NCBI GenBank assembly: GCA_035259385.1 | Contig: DATFWL010000295.1 | Span: 1 to 64,000, forward strand | Source: QHWK01 sp035259385 | GTDB taxonomy: Bacteria; Acidobacteriota; Vicinamibacteria; Vicinamibacterales; CAVVIG01 | Direction of reading: 5' to 3' | DNA: 64,000 nucleotides | Shown: one piece after another, positions 27,363 to 36,554 of the stretch | Layout of the letters: each line of letters opens with the position of its first letter | How positions within the stretch are numbered: the first letter of the stretch is position 1 | Notes under the pieces: model-generated | What the model was told of the DNA's origin: nothing | Database searches by the model: none | What the model saw: only the letters and a program-made list of their open reading frames with translations | Program-made: the position numbers and the translations under genes

Positions 27363-28925
27363 ATGCATCTGATGGATGACCCGCTCTCCTGGCCGGTGAA
27401 GCCCATGGCGGGCGGCGGCGGGCCCCCTCCGGATCCCGCGGCGCTGCTCGACGCGCTGATCGAGACACAATCTGCGGCCGCACTCGCGCGCGTCCGCTCG
27501 ATCCTCACCGCGTCGCCGCGGCTGCGTTCGGCCGCCGCCGACCGCCTGGACGAGGCGATCACGGCCGACCGCCACCTCGACGCCCAGGTCGATCGCATCG
27601 CGACCGACGCCGCGCGCGCGCAGGAGACCTTCGAGAAGTGGTCGGCCGAGCGCGTCGACCGGCTGCTCGACGATCTGGCCGAGACGTTCGCCGAGTCCGC
27701 GAACGATCTCGCCGAAGCGACGGTGACGGAAACGGGATTCGGGAACGTCGCCGACAAGGCACTGAAGAACCGGTTCGCCAGTCTTGGCATCTACGAGGCG
27801 ATGAGCATCGAGCCCGCGACAGGCTCACGGACGCGCAACGGCGATCGCGGCATCGTTGAGATCGCCAGCCCGGTCGGCGTGGTGTTCGGCATCGTGCCGG
27901 TGACCAATCCGGTCGCGACCGCGATCTTCAAGACGTTGATCGCGTTGAAAGCACAGAACGCGCTCATTCTCAGCTTTCACCGCAACGCGTTCGCCGTGGG
28001 CCAGCTCACCGGCGCGATCGTCCGCGACGTGCTCGAGGGTCACGGCGCACCGGCGAATCTCGTGCAGGTGCTCGGGCTGCGCAGCAGCCGCAAGGCGACG
28101 ACGAAGCTGATGCGCCATCCGCGCGTGTCGATGATCCTCGCCACCGGGGGCGCCGGCCTGGTCAAGGCCGCGTACAGCTCGGGCAAACCGGCGATCGGGG
28201 TCGGGCCCGGCAACGCCCCGGCGTGGATCTGTGCTGACGCAGACATCGACCATGCCGCGCGGTCGATCGTCGCCAGCAAGACCTTCGACAACGGCCTGAT
28301 CTGCGGCGCCGAGCACAACCTGGTCGTCGACGACCGTGTCGTCGAAGGGTTCGTGGAGGCGCTCGAGCGGCATGGCGCGGCCGTGCTCACGTCCGACGAA
28401 GCGCGGCGCTTCGTCGCCGGCGTCGTCGAGATGCCGCCCGGACTGTTCCGCCACGATCTGGTCGGCCGAACGGCCGCCGAGATCGCCTCGGCCGTCGGCA
28501 TCGAGCGATCCGAAGCGCCGCGCCTGCTCGTCGTCAGGGTTGGCGTCCGCGATCTCGAGACCTTTTACGGGCGCGAAAAGCTGGCCCCGTTCCTGTCGCT
28601 GTTCACGGTATCGGGCGAAGACGAGGGACTGCAGGTGTCGCGCCGGATCCTCGAGCGCGAAGGCGCCGGACACACGGCCGTCATCCACACCACCAACGCG
28701 GCCCGCGTCGAGCGGTTCGCGCGCGCGATGCCCGCCGGGCGGATCCTGGTGAACTCGCCGGCGGCGCAGGGTTGCTGTGGCATGACAACCGGGCTGGAGC
28801 GCTCGATGACGCTCGGCTGCGGGACGTTCGGCGGCAATTCGACGACCGACAACGTGACGTTCCGGCATCTGTTGAACGTCAAGCGCGTCGCGCAGTACGT
28901 GGCGCCGGCGCTGGAAAGGACTTGA
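27363..28925 (+). CDS. Acylating acetaldehyde dehydrogenase-like protein (AdhE N-terminal/EutE type)
   Basis: A 520-residue cytoplasmic protein of the CoA-acylating aldehyde dehydrogenase group, which interconverts an aldehyde plus CoA and NAD+ with acyl-CoA. SPVGVVFGIVPVTNP and ATGGAGLVKAAYSSGKP are typical of AdhE/EutE/PduP. GVGPGNAPAWI binds cofactor, and the catalytic Cys is in FDNGLICGAEHN. About 85 extra residues at the N-terminus precede the dehydrogenase domain. There is no alcohol dehydrogenase fusion and no microcompartment gene nearby, so the physiological aldehyde is not evident. ATG at 27363 lacks a good ribosome binding site. Confidence 0.88.
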   Translation: MHLMDDPLSWPVKPMAGGGGPPPDPAALLDALIETQSAAALARVRSILTASPRLRSAAADRLDEAITADRHLDAQVDRIATDAARAQETFEKWSAERVDRLLDDLAETFAESANDLAEATVTETGFGNVADKALKNRFASLGIYEAMSIEPATGSRTRNGDRGIVEIASPVGVVFGIVPVTNPVATAIFKTLIALKAQNALILSFHRNAFAVGQLTGAIVRDVLEGHGAPANLVQVLGLRSSRKATTKLMRHPRVSMILATGGAGLVKAAYSSGKPAIGVGPGNAPAWICADADIDHAARSIVASKTFDNGLICGAEHNLVVDDRVVEGFVEALERHGAAVLTSDEARRFVAGVVEMPPGLFRHDLVGRTAAEIASAVGIERSEAPRLLVVRVGVRDLETFYGREKLAPFLSLFTVSGEDEGLQVSRRILEREGAGHTAVIHTTNAARVERFARAMPAGRILVNSPAAQGCCGMTTGLERSMTLGCGTFGGNSTTDNVTFRHLLNVKRVAQYVAPALERT

Positions 28926-28932
28926 ACAGCTC

Positions 28933-29106
28933 ATGCAGCGTCCGCCTTTTACCAGTCGATCGGAGTACGCGCTCGGCGTGTTCGCGCTGTTTCTGCTGGG
29001 ACTCGTCGGCGCGGCCGCCGGCCTTGGCGACCGTGTGCGGCTCCTCATCTCCGCAACTTCACACAAGCCACGGCCTGTGGCGATCGACCGCAGCGAAATC
29101 AGATAG
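28933..29106 (+). CDS. Small single-pass membrane protein (57 aa)
   Basis: A 57-residue frame starting 7 bp after the dehydrogenase stop. It has one hydrophobic helix (YALGVFALFLLGLVGAAAG) and a basic tail ending in SEIR. It matches no family I know. Short spacing from the upstream gene, a membrane-like pattern and the lack of any competing gene support it, but there is no clear ribosome binding site. Confidence 0.4.
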   Translation: MQRPPFTSRSEYALGVFALFLLGLVGAAAGLGDRVRLLISATSHKPRPVAIDRSEIR

Positions 29107-29135
29107 GATCGCTGACGCCGTGAGGGGCGCACGTC

Positions 29136-30899
29136 ATGGCCTCGGAGCTGTCATTGACCTTCGGTCGTTTCCGTCTCGATCCGGCCAGCGGGCAACTGTT
29201 TGGTGATTCGCGCCCGATCCCGCTGGCGCCGAAAGCGTTGTCGCTGCTCGAATATCTCGCCGAGCGTCCGGGACGGCTCGTCAAGAAGTCGGAGCTGCTC
29301 GACGCCGTCTGGCCGGGGGTGTTCGTCGCCGACGGCGCGCTGAAGGTCTGCATCCGCGAGATTCGCCGGGCGCTCGGCGACGACGCGCAGTCGCCGCGAT
29401 TCATCGAGACGGCACACCGTCGAGGGTACCGCTTCATCGCCGACGTCGCGCGCGCGGCGGCGGTCTCCGTGCCTGCGGCCAGCGCGCCCCCATCGGTCCC
29501 GGGCACGCTGGCGGTGACACCGGGCCCGGTCCAGTACGCGCGCAGCGGCGACGTCAACATCGCCTACCAGCTGTGCGGCAGCGGGCCGGTCGATCTCGTG
29601 TTCGTCATGGGCTGGGTGTCCCATCTCGAGTACTTCTGGAAGGAGCCATCGTTCGCGCGGTTCCTCGGTCGGCTCGCGTCGTTTTCGCGGCTGATCCTGT
29701 TCGACAAACGCGGGACCGGCCTGTCGGATCCGGTCACGCGGCTTCCGACGCTCGAGCAGCGGATGGACGACGTGCGCGCGGTGCTCGAGGCGGCCGGTTC
29801 GCGCCGCGCGGTGCTGCTCGGTGTGTCGGAAGGCGGTCCGATGTGCAGCCTGTTTGCGGCGACGCACCCGGCGCAGACCGAAGCGCTCGTGATGATCGGC
29901 ACCTACGCGCGGCGCCTGCGCGCGCCTGACTATCCCTGGGCGCCGACGCGCGAACGGCGCGAACAATTCCTGCGGGAGATCATCGAGAACTGGGGCGGCC
30001 CGGTCGGCATCAACGAGCGCGCGCCGAGCGTCGCCGGGGATCCGGCGTTCCGCGAGTGGTGGGCGTCGTTTCTGCGCATGGGCGCGAGTCCGGCAGCCGC
30101 GGTCGCGCTCACCAGGATGAACGCCGACATCGACGTCCGGCACGTCCTGCCGACGATCCGTGTGCCGACACTGGTCCTTCATCGGGCGGGCGATCGCTGC
30201 CTGCTCGTCGAAGAAGGACGCTACGTCGCCAACCTGATCCCGAACTCGCATTTCGTCGAGCTCGCCGGCGACGATCACCTGCCGTTCGTCGGCGATCAGG
30301 ACGCCTTGCTGGACGAGATCGAGAAGTTCCTCGTCCGTGCCCGCACCCACATCGTCGACAGCGATCGCGCGCTGGTGACCATTCTCTGCGCCGACGCCGG
30401 CGTCGCATCCCGCGCGATCGATCTGCGGGCGGCTGCCGCGTCGCTCGATCGGCTGCGCGATCTGGTCGCCACACAGGCGTCGCGATTCGGCGGCGGCGCA
30501 GTGCGGGTGGAGGAGGGCCGCGTGTTCGTCGTGTTCGACGGACCGGCGCGGGCTATCCGGTGCGGCTGCGCGATCAGCGCCGAAGCGCGCGCGTCGAAGC
30601 AGAACGTCCGTCTCGGCCTCCACACCGGCGAGTGCGACATGGTCGCCGGCATTCCGCACGGGGTCGTCGTGGACATCGGCATGCGCATCGCACGGCTGGC
30701 GAAGAGCGGCGAGGTCCTCGTCACGCGAACGGTCGTCGACCTCGTGGCCGGTTCGGGCCTGGAATTCCGCAGCCGCGGGATCCACGCGCTCGCCACGATC
30801 CACAAGACCTGGCAGCTCTATGCGGTCCGCGCCGGGGAATCCACCGGTGCGCCATCGCACGTCCGCAGGCGCGCCGCCCGCACGGCGCGGCACGCCTGA
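29136..30899 (+). CDS. Winged-helix / alpha-beta hydrolase / degenerate class III cyclase fusion
   Basis: A 587-residue three-domain protein. Residues 1-105 are an OmpR-type winged helix (KALSLLEYLAERPGRLV, then FIETAHRRGYRF). Residues about 130-395 are an alpha/beta hydrolase with FDKRGTGLSDP, nucleophile Ser in GVSEGGPM, acid Asp in HRAGDRC and His in GDDHLPF. Residues about 405-565 resemble a class III nucleotide cyclase (FDGPARAIRC, LGLHTGECD, IGMRIARLA, VLVTRTVVDLVAGSGL). The second metal Asp region is EEGRVF instead of the usual GDG, so cyclase activity is doubtful. It may be a ligand-sensing transcription factor. GAGGGGCG precedes the ATG. Confidence 0.85.
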   Translation: MASELSLTFGRFRLDPASGQLFGDSRPIPLAPKALSLLEYLAERPGRLVKKSELLDAVWPGVFVADGALKVCIREIRRALGDDAQSPRFIETAHRRGYRFIADVARAAAVSVPAASAPPSVPGTLAVTPGPVQYARSGDVNIAYQLCGSGPVDLVFVMGWVSHLEYFWKEPSFARFLGRLASFSRLILFDKRGTGLSDPVTRLPTLEQRMDDVRAVLEAAGSRRAVLLGVSEGGPMCSLFAATHPAQTEALVMIGTYARRLRAPDYPWAPTRERREQFLREIIENWGGPVGINERAPSVAGDPAFREWWASFLRMGASPAAAVALTRMNADIDVRHVLPTIRVPTLVLHRAGDRCLLVEEGRYVANLIPNSHFVELAGDDHLPFVGDQDALLDEIEKFLVRARTHIVDSDRALVTILCADAGVASRAIDLRAAAASLDRLRDLVATQASRFGGGAVRVEEGRVFVVFDGPARAIRCGCAISAEARASKQNVRLGLHTGECDMVAGIPHGVVVDIGMRIARLAKSGEVLVTRTVVDLVAGSGLEFRSRGIHALATIHKTWQLYAVRAGESTGAPSHVRRRAARTARHA

Positions 30900-30902
30900 A
30901 GC

Positions 30903-30921
30903 GCCCGGCACGGTGCCGGGC
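30903..30921 (+). terminator. Hairpin after the winged-helix fusion gene
   Basis: GCCCGGC and GCCGGGC pair around ACGGT, 3 bp after the stop codon. No T-tract. Probable transcript end. Confidence 0.45.
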
Positions 30922-31016
30922 AGCCAGGTTCCTTTCCGTTGCCGGAATGCGACGGCGGGCGTATCGTCTCCTAGGTTTCGAGGGGCTCCAGGTCCTGTTC
31001 GAAAGGGGACCGTCAC

Positions 31017-32525
31017 ATGAGACGTTCGCACGTGACAGCCGCGGCGGTCGGGATTGCCCTGGCGTGGCTGGGCATCGTTCGCGATCACCGCGTCGCGGCG
31101 CAGCAGCGGGCCGACATGCGCAACATGCGGCTGGTCGGTTTCGACGACCTGCAGGCGCGCAGCGCCTACCAGCCGCTGATTCGCAAGCACGGCGATCGGT
31201 GGCTCGCCTACGTCGGCCATCACGGCGGCACTCAGCTCAACCCGCTCACCGGCAATCAGGAGATCAACGGCACCTCGATCCTCGACGTCACCGATCCCAG
31301 GCGGCCGAAGTACCTCGCGCACATTCCCGGAGAGCCGGGACAGGGAGAGGCCGGCGGCGCGCAGATGGTGCGCGTGTGCGAAGGGCGTGAGCTCCCGCAC
31401 GCCGATGCGGGCAAGGTGTATCTCCTGCGCACGTTCGGCAACAGCGCGCACGAGATCTGGGACGTCACCGAGCCGACCAGACCATCGCGCGTGACCGTCG
31501 TCGTGAGCGGCCTCAGGCAGACCCACAAGAACTGGTGGGAGTGCGACACCGGCATCGCGTATCTGATCTCCGGCGATCCCGCGTGGCGCACGACGCGAAT
31601 GACCAAGATCTACGATCTGAGCGATCCGGCCCACCCGGTGTTCATTCGCGACTTCGGTCTTCCGGGCCAGCAGCCTGGATCGACCGGCCCGGTCCCGACC
31701 GAGCTGCACGGACCGATCTCCCTCGGGCCGAAAGCCAACCGCGTCTATTTCGGGTACGGCACCAGCGTCAGGGGCATCGTGCAGATCGTCGATCGGGAGA
31801 AGCTGCTGAACGGACCGAAGGAGCCGACCGACGAGAACCTGATCTACCCGCAGATCACACGAGTCGATCTGCCGCCGGACGTGGGCGCCCATACGACGTT
31901 CCCGCTCCTCGGCATGGACGTCGCGGAGTTCGGCATGCAGAAGGCACCGATCGGCCGTGGCGCGGCGGCGCCTCCCGCGGCCGCCGGCGCCCACGATCAC
32001 GAAGTGTCCGTCCCCGCCAACCGGACGCAGGCGCGGCGCGACTTCATCGCGGTCGTCGGCGAGACGACGGCCAACGAGTGCTTCGAGAACCGGCAGATGC
32101 TGCGCCTGCTCGATGCGACGGTCGAGACGCGGCCGTTCGGCGCTTCGTCTTTCACCGTGCCGGAGTCGAGCCATGACTACTGCAGCGCCGGCGGCCGCTT
32201 CGGGACGCACTCCTCGAACGAGAACTTCACGCCGATCTACTACAAGCGGGTGCTGTTCCTCGCGCACTTCAACGCCGGCGTGCGCGCCGTGGACATCCGC
32301 GATCCGTTCAACCCGAAAGAGATCGGGTTCTATGTGCCAGCCGTCACCAGCAAGACCGACAAGCGGTGCGTTGGCAGCGGCGCAGAGGAAAAATGCAAGG
32401 TCGCGATCCAGACCAACAACGTCGAGGTCGACGACCGCGGCTTCATCTACATCGTCGATCGCGCGAACACCGGCATGCACATCCTCGAGCTGACCGGCGC
32501 GGCGCGGAGTGCGGCGCGGTTCTAG
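31017..32525 (+). CDS. Exported LVIVD/beta-propeller-like protein
   Basis: A 502-residue protein with a signal peptide (residues 1-24). Repeated segments such as STLDV-type turns (TSILDVTDPRRPKYLAHI, EIWDVTEPTRPSRVTVV, KIYDLSDPAHPVFIRDF, AVDIRDPFNPKEIGFY) match LVIVD repeats, which form beta-propellers of unknown function on the outside of the cell. A histidine-containing loop (PAAAGAHDHEVSVP) interrupts one blade. GAAAGGGG precedes the ATG. It stands directly upstream of the nitrate-reductase-like block with a 15-bp gap, so it may be part of that operon as a periplasmic accessory (inference). Confidence 0.75.
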   Translation: MRRSHVTAAAVGIALAWLGIVRDHRVAAQQRADMRNMRLVGFDDLQARSAYQPLIRKHGDRWLAYVGHHGGTQLNPLTGNQEINGTSILDVTDPRRPKYLAHIPGEPGQGEAGGAQMVRVCEGRELPHADAGKVYLLRTFGNSAHEIWDVTEPTRPSRVTVVVSGLRQTHKNWWECDTGIAYLISGDPAWRTTRMTKIYDLSDPAHPVFIRDFGLPGQQPGSTGPVPTELHGPISLGPKANRVYFGYGTSVRGIVQIVDREKLLNGPKEPTDENLIYPQITRVDLPPDVGAHTTFPLLGMDVAEFGMQKAPIGRGAAAPPAAAGAHDHEVSVPANRTQARRDFIAVVGETTANECFENRQMLRLLDATVETRPFGASSFTVPESSHDYCSAGGRFGTHSSNENFTPIYYKRVLFLAHFNAGVRAVDIRDPFNPKEIGFYVPAVTSKTDKRCVGSGAEEKCKVAIQTNNVEVDDRGFIYIVDRANTGMHILELTGAARSAARF

Positions 32526-32540
32526 CGACGCGCGGCTGGC

Positions 32541-33614
32541 GTGACCGTGATGCTGTCGCCGGATAAGCGTGCCGCCGCCGCCGCGGGGGTGATCGCCACT
32601 GCCATCCTCGCCGGCCTCATCGTCCTCGGCTCGCGCAATCTGAATCATTTCGACGCGGCGCTGGTCGGCTACACCTTCGCGACGCTGTTCTCGACGTTCG
32701 CCATCACCTACCGCTACGCGATGTGGCTCCGGCGCCCGCCGACGCGGATGTACTGGCGCCGCGGCTGGTCGGTGTTCTTCACGCCGCGGCTCGTCGGCGC
32801 GAACCTGCTCGAAGGCGTACGGCGCTTCGTCCTGGCATTCGCCGCGAACCGCTTCATCTTCCGCCGCGGCCGCCTGCGCGGACTGTCGCACTGGCTGATC
32901 ATGTGGGGCTGCGTGATCGCGGCCGCGATCACCTTCCCGCTGGTATGGGGCTGGATCCACTTCGAGACGGTTCCGGGCCGCCTCGATCTCTATCGGACGT
33001 TCGTGTTCGGCTTTCCGGTGCTGACGTTCCCTGTGGAATCGATTGCAGCGTTCGTCATCTTCCACGGCCTGGTGTGGTCCGCGATCCTCGTCATCGCGGG
33101 AGTGATGCTCGCGTTCCGCCGCCGCATGGTCGATCACGCGGCGGTGACGCTGCAGCTCTTCGCGCAGGACGTGATGCCGCTGGTGCTGCTGTTTGCGATC
33201 AGCGTGACCGGGCTGATGCTCACGGCCAGCTATACGTGGATGCGAGGCTACGGCTACGAGTTCCTCGCCATCATCCACGCCGTGACCGTGATCGTCACGC
33301 TCCTGTACCTGCCGTTCGGCAAACTGTTCCACATCTTCCAGCGGCCGGCGCAGATCGGGGTCAGCTTCTACAAGGACGCCGGAGCGCGGGGAGACCAGGC
33401 GCTCTGCCGCCGCTGCGGCAAGCCGTATGCCTCGGCGATGATGATGCGCGACCTCGCCGTCGTCGAACGGCAGCTCGGGTTCGCCTACGAGATGGATGCG
33501 GGCGCGGAACATTATCAGCAAATCTGTCCGCGCTGCCGGCGGGCGCTCGTCGCGCTGGCGCAGGGACGGGCGTGGAGCGACGAGTTGTCGCAGCGTTTCT
33601 CCGCGCCGGGGTAG
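32541..33614 (+). CDS. NarI-like membrane cytochrome b subunit with C-terminal CxxC pairs
   Basis: A 357-residue protein with six or so membrane helices. Histidines sit in helices as in NarI/HdrE cytochromes b: LSHWLIMWGC, FHGLVWSAIL and FLAIIHAVTV, followed by PFGKLFHIFQRP, the NarI-like end of the membrane part. The cytoplasmic tail has two CxxC pairs (LCRRCGKPY and ICPRCRRALV), probably a metal or Fe-S site. It would oxidise quinol and pass electrons to the next three gene products. Automatic pipelines may call such proteins MFS transporters, but the heme-ligand pattern argues against that. It precedes the Mo subunit by 7 bp. Confidence 0.7.
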   Translation: MTVMLSPDKRAAAAAGVIATAILAGLIVLGSRNLNHFDAALVGYTFATLFSTFAITYRYAMWLRRPPTRMYWRRGWSVFFTPRLVGANLLEGVRRFVLAFAANRFIFRRGRLRGLSHWLIMWGCVIAAAITFPLVWGWIHFETVPGRLDLYRTFVFGFPVLTFPVESIAAFVIFHGLVWSAILVIAGVMLAFRRRMVDHAAVTLQLFAQDVMPLVLLFAISVTGLMLTASYTWMRGYGYEFLAIIHAVTVIVTLLYLPFGKLFHIFQRPAQIGVSFYKDAGARGDQALCRRCGKPYASAMMMRDLAVVERQLGFAYEMDAGAEHYQQICPRCRRALVALAQGRAWSDELSQRFSAPG

Positions 33615-33621
33615 CGGCATC

Positions 33622-35892
33622 GTGGCGACGATCCCTGTCGATCCGCTGAAGATCATCGAACGGTTCGGGCCGCATCGATCGGCCATGGCCGGCGTGCGCC
33701 TCTCGACGAGCGCTGAGCCGGATCGGCTGGTCAAGACGCACTGCTGCTTTTGCGGCCAGCAGTGCGGCGTGCAGCTGAAAGTGCGCGACAACGAGGTCAT
33801 CGGCTTCGAGCCCTGGGAGGACTTCCCGTTCAATCGCGGCATGCTCTGTCCGAAGGGCGTGAAGCGCTACCTGCAGGGCGCCCATCCCGATCGGCTGACG
33901 ACGGCGCTCCGGCGCGATCAGTCGGCTCCCCACGGCTTCAGCGCGCTGCCCTACGACGACGCGATTGCACGCGTGGCCTCCGAGATCGCCCGCATCCAGC
34001 AGACCTACGGGTCGTCGGCGTTCGGCGTCCTGAGCGGCGCGAGCCTGACGACGGAAAAAACGTATCTGATGGGGAAGTTCGCGCGCGTCTGCCTGCGGAC
34101 GCCGTACATCGATTACAACGGCCGTCTCTGCATGGTCAGCGCCGGCGCGGCGAACAAGAAGGCGTTCGGGATCGATCGGACGACGAGCCCCTGGTCCGAC
34201 ATGGTCGGCACCGACGTGATCTGGGTGGCCGGCTCGAACGTCGCCGAGTGTTCACCGATCACGACCAACTACCTGTGGCAGGCGCGCGAGCAGGGCGCGA
34301 AGATCATCGTCCAGGATCCGCGCATCACGCCGGTCGCGCGGACCTGCGACCTGTACCTGCCGGTCAGGCCGGGACGCGATGCCGCGCTCTTTGCCGGCGT
34401 GCTGCAACTGATGATCGAGCACGACTGGCTGGATCACGAGTTCATCGACACCCTGACGGTCGGCTTCGACGACGTCGCCGCGTACTGCCGCGAGTGGCCG
34501 GCCGCGCGCACCGCGGAGGTAACCGGCGTTCCCGAGCGATCGATCCGCCAGGCCGCCGAGTGGTGGGGAACCGCGCGCACCAGCTTCCTGTTTCACGCCC
34601 GCGGCATCGAGCATCATTCGAACGGCGTCCAGAACTCTCTGGCCACCATCAACCTCGTCCTCGCCACCGGACGCATCGGCAAGCCGAAGAGCGGCTACGG
34701 CACGATCACCGGACAGGCGAACGGGCAGGGCGGACGCGAGCACGGTCAGAAATGCGATCAGCTGCCCGGCTGGCGCGACATCAGCAATCCGGAGCATCGG
34801 CGTCACATCGCCGGTATCTGGGGCATCGACGAGAAGGATCTGCCCGGTCCCGGAGTCGACGCGTACGAGTTGTTCCGCAAGATCGACGCCGGCGAGATCA
34901 AGGGCCTGCTGTCGATTTGTTTCAACCCGAAGGTCTCTCTCCCCGACAGCATGTTCGTCGCCCGCGCGCTCGAGAAGCTCGAGGTCTACGTCGCGATCGA
35001 CTTCTTCCTGAACGACACGGCAAGACACGCCGACGTCGTGCTGCCGGGGAGCCTGCAGGAGGAAGACGAGGGCACGGTCACGCAGGTCGAGGGCCGCGTG
35101 ATCAAGATCAACAAGGCCATCGACTGTCCCGGCGACGCTCGGCAGGACTGGCGGATCATCCAGGACATCGCGCGTGCGCTCGGCCGGCCCCACGGCTTCA
35201 CCTTCACCGGGCCGCGCGACATCTTCGAGGAGCTGCGCCGCGCCAGCAAGGGGGGCGTGGCCGATTACTCGGGCATCACCTACGAGAAGATCGAGCGCCA
35301 GATGGGCGTCTTCTGGCCGTGCTACAGCGAGGATCCGGAGACCGGCCGCCCCGTCGATCACGCCGGCACGCCGCGCCTGTTCGAGCGGGGCAGCTATAAC
35401 ACGGTCGCGAAAGGGAGCGGACCGTTCTATTTCCCCGACGGGAAGGCGCGGTTCAACGTCGCCGAGTACCGGCCGGCGGTCGACGACGCCAGCGAGGACT
35501 ATCCGCTGTTCCTGACCACCGGACGCGTCGTCAGTCAATTCCTGTCGGGCACGCAGACGCGGCGGATCGGACCGCTGGTGAGCCAATACCCGGAACCGCG
35601 GATCGAGCTGCATCCGCGGCTGGCGGTGAAGCTCGGGATCGGCGACGGCGACTGGGCGACTGCGGAGACCAGGCGCGGTGCGATCACGCTGCGTGCGATG
35701 GTGGTGACGACGATTCGGCCGGACACGATCTTCATCCCGTACCATTGGCCGGACGACAAGAGCGCGAACCGGTTGACCGTCGCGGCCCAGGATCCGATCA
35801 GCAAGATTCCTCAGTACAAAGTGTGCGGCTGCCGCCTGCGGAAGGCGGCGGCGCCGCCCGCCTACGCCGGCGTGCTCGAGCCCCAACAGTAG
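33622..35892 (+). CDS. Molybdopterin oxidoreductase, NarB/NasA-like nitrate reductase catalytic subunit
   Basis: A 756-residue Mo-bisPGD enzyme. An N-terminal 4Fe-4S site is formed by C41, C44, C48 and C76 (CFCGQQC ... MLCPKG). The Mo ligand is probably C170 in YNGRLCMVSAGAA, as in the nitrate reductases NapA and NarB. Later come GQANGQGGREHGQKCDQLPG, the pterin-binding DVVLPGS and a C-terminal molydopterin-dinucleotide domain with LTTGRVVSQFLSGTQTRR. There is no Tat signal, so it should act in the cytoplasm. GTG at 33622 is supported by the family-like N-terminus DPLKIIERFGPH. Nitrate is the most likely substrate from family and context; this is not proven. Confidence 0.85.
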   Translation: MATIPVDPLKIIERFGPHRSAMAGVRLSTSAEPDRLVKTHCCFCGQQCGVQLKVRDNEVIGFEPWEDFPFNRGMLCPKGVKRYLQGAHPDRLTTALRRDQSAPHGFSALPYDDAIARVASEIARIQQTYGSSAFGVLSGASLTTEKTYLMGKFARVCLRTPYIDYNGRLCMVSAGAANKKAFGIDRTTSPWSDMVGTDVIWVAGSNVAECSPITTNYLWQAREQGAKIIVQDPRITPVARTCDLYLPVRPGRDAALFAGVLQLMIEHDWLDHEFIDTLTVGFDDVAAYCREWPAARTAEVTGVPERSIRQAAEWWGTARTSFLFHARGIEHHSNGVQNSLATINLVLATGRIGKPKSGYGTITGQANGQGGREHGQKCDQLPGWRDISNPEHRRHIAGIWGIDEKDLPGPGVDAYELFRKIDAGEIKGLLSICFNPKVSLPDSMFVARALEKLEVYVAIDFFLNDTARHADVVLPGSLQEEDEGTVTQVEGRVIKINKAIDCPGDARQDWRIIQDIARALGRPHGFTFTGPRDIFEELRRASKGGVADYSGITYEKIERQMGVFWPCYSEDPETGRPVDHAGTPRLFERGSYNTVAKGSGPFYFPDGKARFNVAEYRPAVDDASEDYPLFLTTGRVVSQFLSGTQTRRIGPLVSQYPEPRIELHPRLAVKLGIGDGDWATAETRRGAITLRAMVVTTIRPDTIFIPYHWPDDKSANRLTVAAQDPISKIPQYKVCGCRLRKAAAPPAYAGVLEPQQ

Positions 35893-35896
35893 CCAC

Positions 35897-36550
35897 ATGC
35901 CGAAGCCCGACTACCTGCACTTCTTCATCGACCCGAACCGGTGCATCGGCTGCCAGGCATGCGTGCAGGCCTGCACCGAATGCGATACGCACCGCGGCGA
36001 GTCGATGATTCACCTGGAATTCATCGATCGAGCTCACAGCGTTCAGACCGTCCCGGTCGTCTGCATGCACTGCGAGCAGCCGACCTGCGCCGAGGTCTGT
36101 CCGGCCGACGCGATCAAACGGACCGGCGACGGCGTCGTGCAGTCGGCGCGCAAGCCGCGCTGCATTGCCTGCGGGAACTGCGTGATGGCGTGTCCGTTCG
36201 GCGTGCCTGAAGTCTACGAGGACCGCCAGATCATGATGAAGTGCGACATGTGCTACGACCGCACGAGCGTGGGGAAGCGACCGATGTGCGCGACGGTCTG
36301 TCCAAGCCAGGCGCTGTTCTTCGGCACGCGCGAGCAGGTCGAGCAGCTGCGGCCGATGTCCACGCCGGTCAACCGTTTTCAGTTCGGACACCAGACCATC
36401 TCGACCCGCGTCTACATGATGATGCCCGCCGGACCGTTGTCGTCGCGCTCCTATGTCGACGTGACCGCGGCGATGACCGAGCGGCCGCGCGAGCGGGCGA
36501 TCGCGTTGACGCCGGTCGCCGCCGATCCGTTTGCCGGAGTGGAGGTCTGA
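35897..36550 (+). CDS. Four-cluster ferredoxin subunit (DmsB/NrfC type)
   Basis: A 217-residue electron-transfer protein with sixteen cysteines in four 4Fe-4S motifs: CIGCQACVQAC, CMHCEQPTCAEVC, CIACGNCVMAC and CDMCYDRT with CATVC. This is the arrangement of the DmsB/NrfC/PhsB family, which wires a Mo subunit to a membrane quinol-oxidising subunit. No signal peptide, in keeping with a cytoplasmic Mo subunit. It starts 4 bp after the Mo-subunit stop and is followed closely by the Rieske gene. Confidence 0.92.
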   Translation: MPKPDYLHFFIDPNRCIGCQACVQACTECDTHRGESMIHLEFIDRAHSVQTVPVVCMHCEQPTCAEVCPADAIKRTGDGVVQSARKPRCIACGNCVMACPFGVPEVYEDRQIMMKCDMCYDRTSVGKRPMCATVCPSQALFFGTREQVEQLRPMSTPVNRFQFGHQTISTRVYMMMPAGPLSSRSYVDVTAAMTERPRERAIALTPVAADPFAGVEV

Positions 36551-36554
36551 CGCC

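Noticed and set aside
32541..33614. MFS transporter annotation for the cytochrome-b-like gene
   Set aside because: There are too few helices, and the histidines in helices and the C-terminal CxxC pairs fit a NarI-like cytochrome instead.
33496..33621. Longer start for the molybdopterin enzyme
   Set aside because: It would overlap the cytochrome b gene by more than 100 bp. The GTG at 33622 gives the family-like N-terminus.
29151..33842. A 1563-residue open frame on the minus strand
   Set aside because: It is antisense to the winged-helix fusion, the LVIVD protein and the cytochrome b gene. Its composition (very rich in R, D, A, H) is that of a high-GC shadow frame, with no domain motifs.
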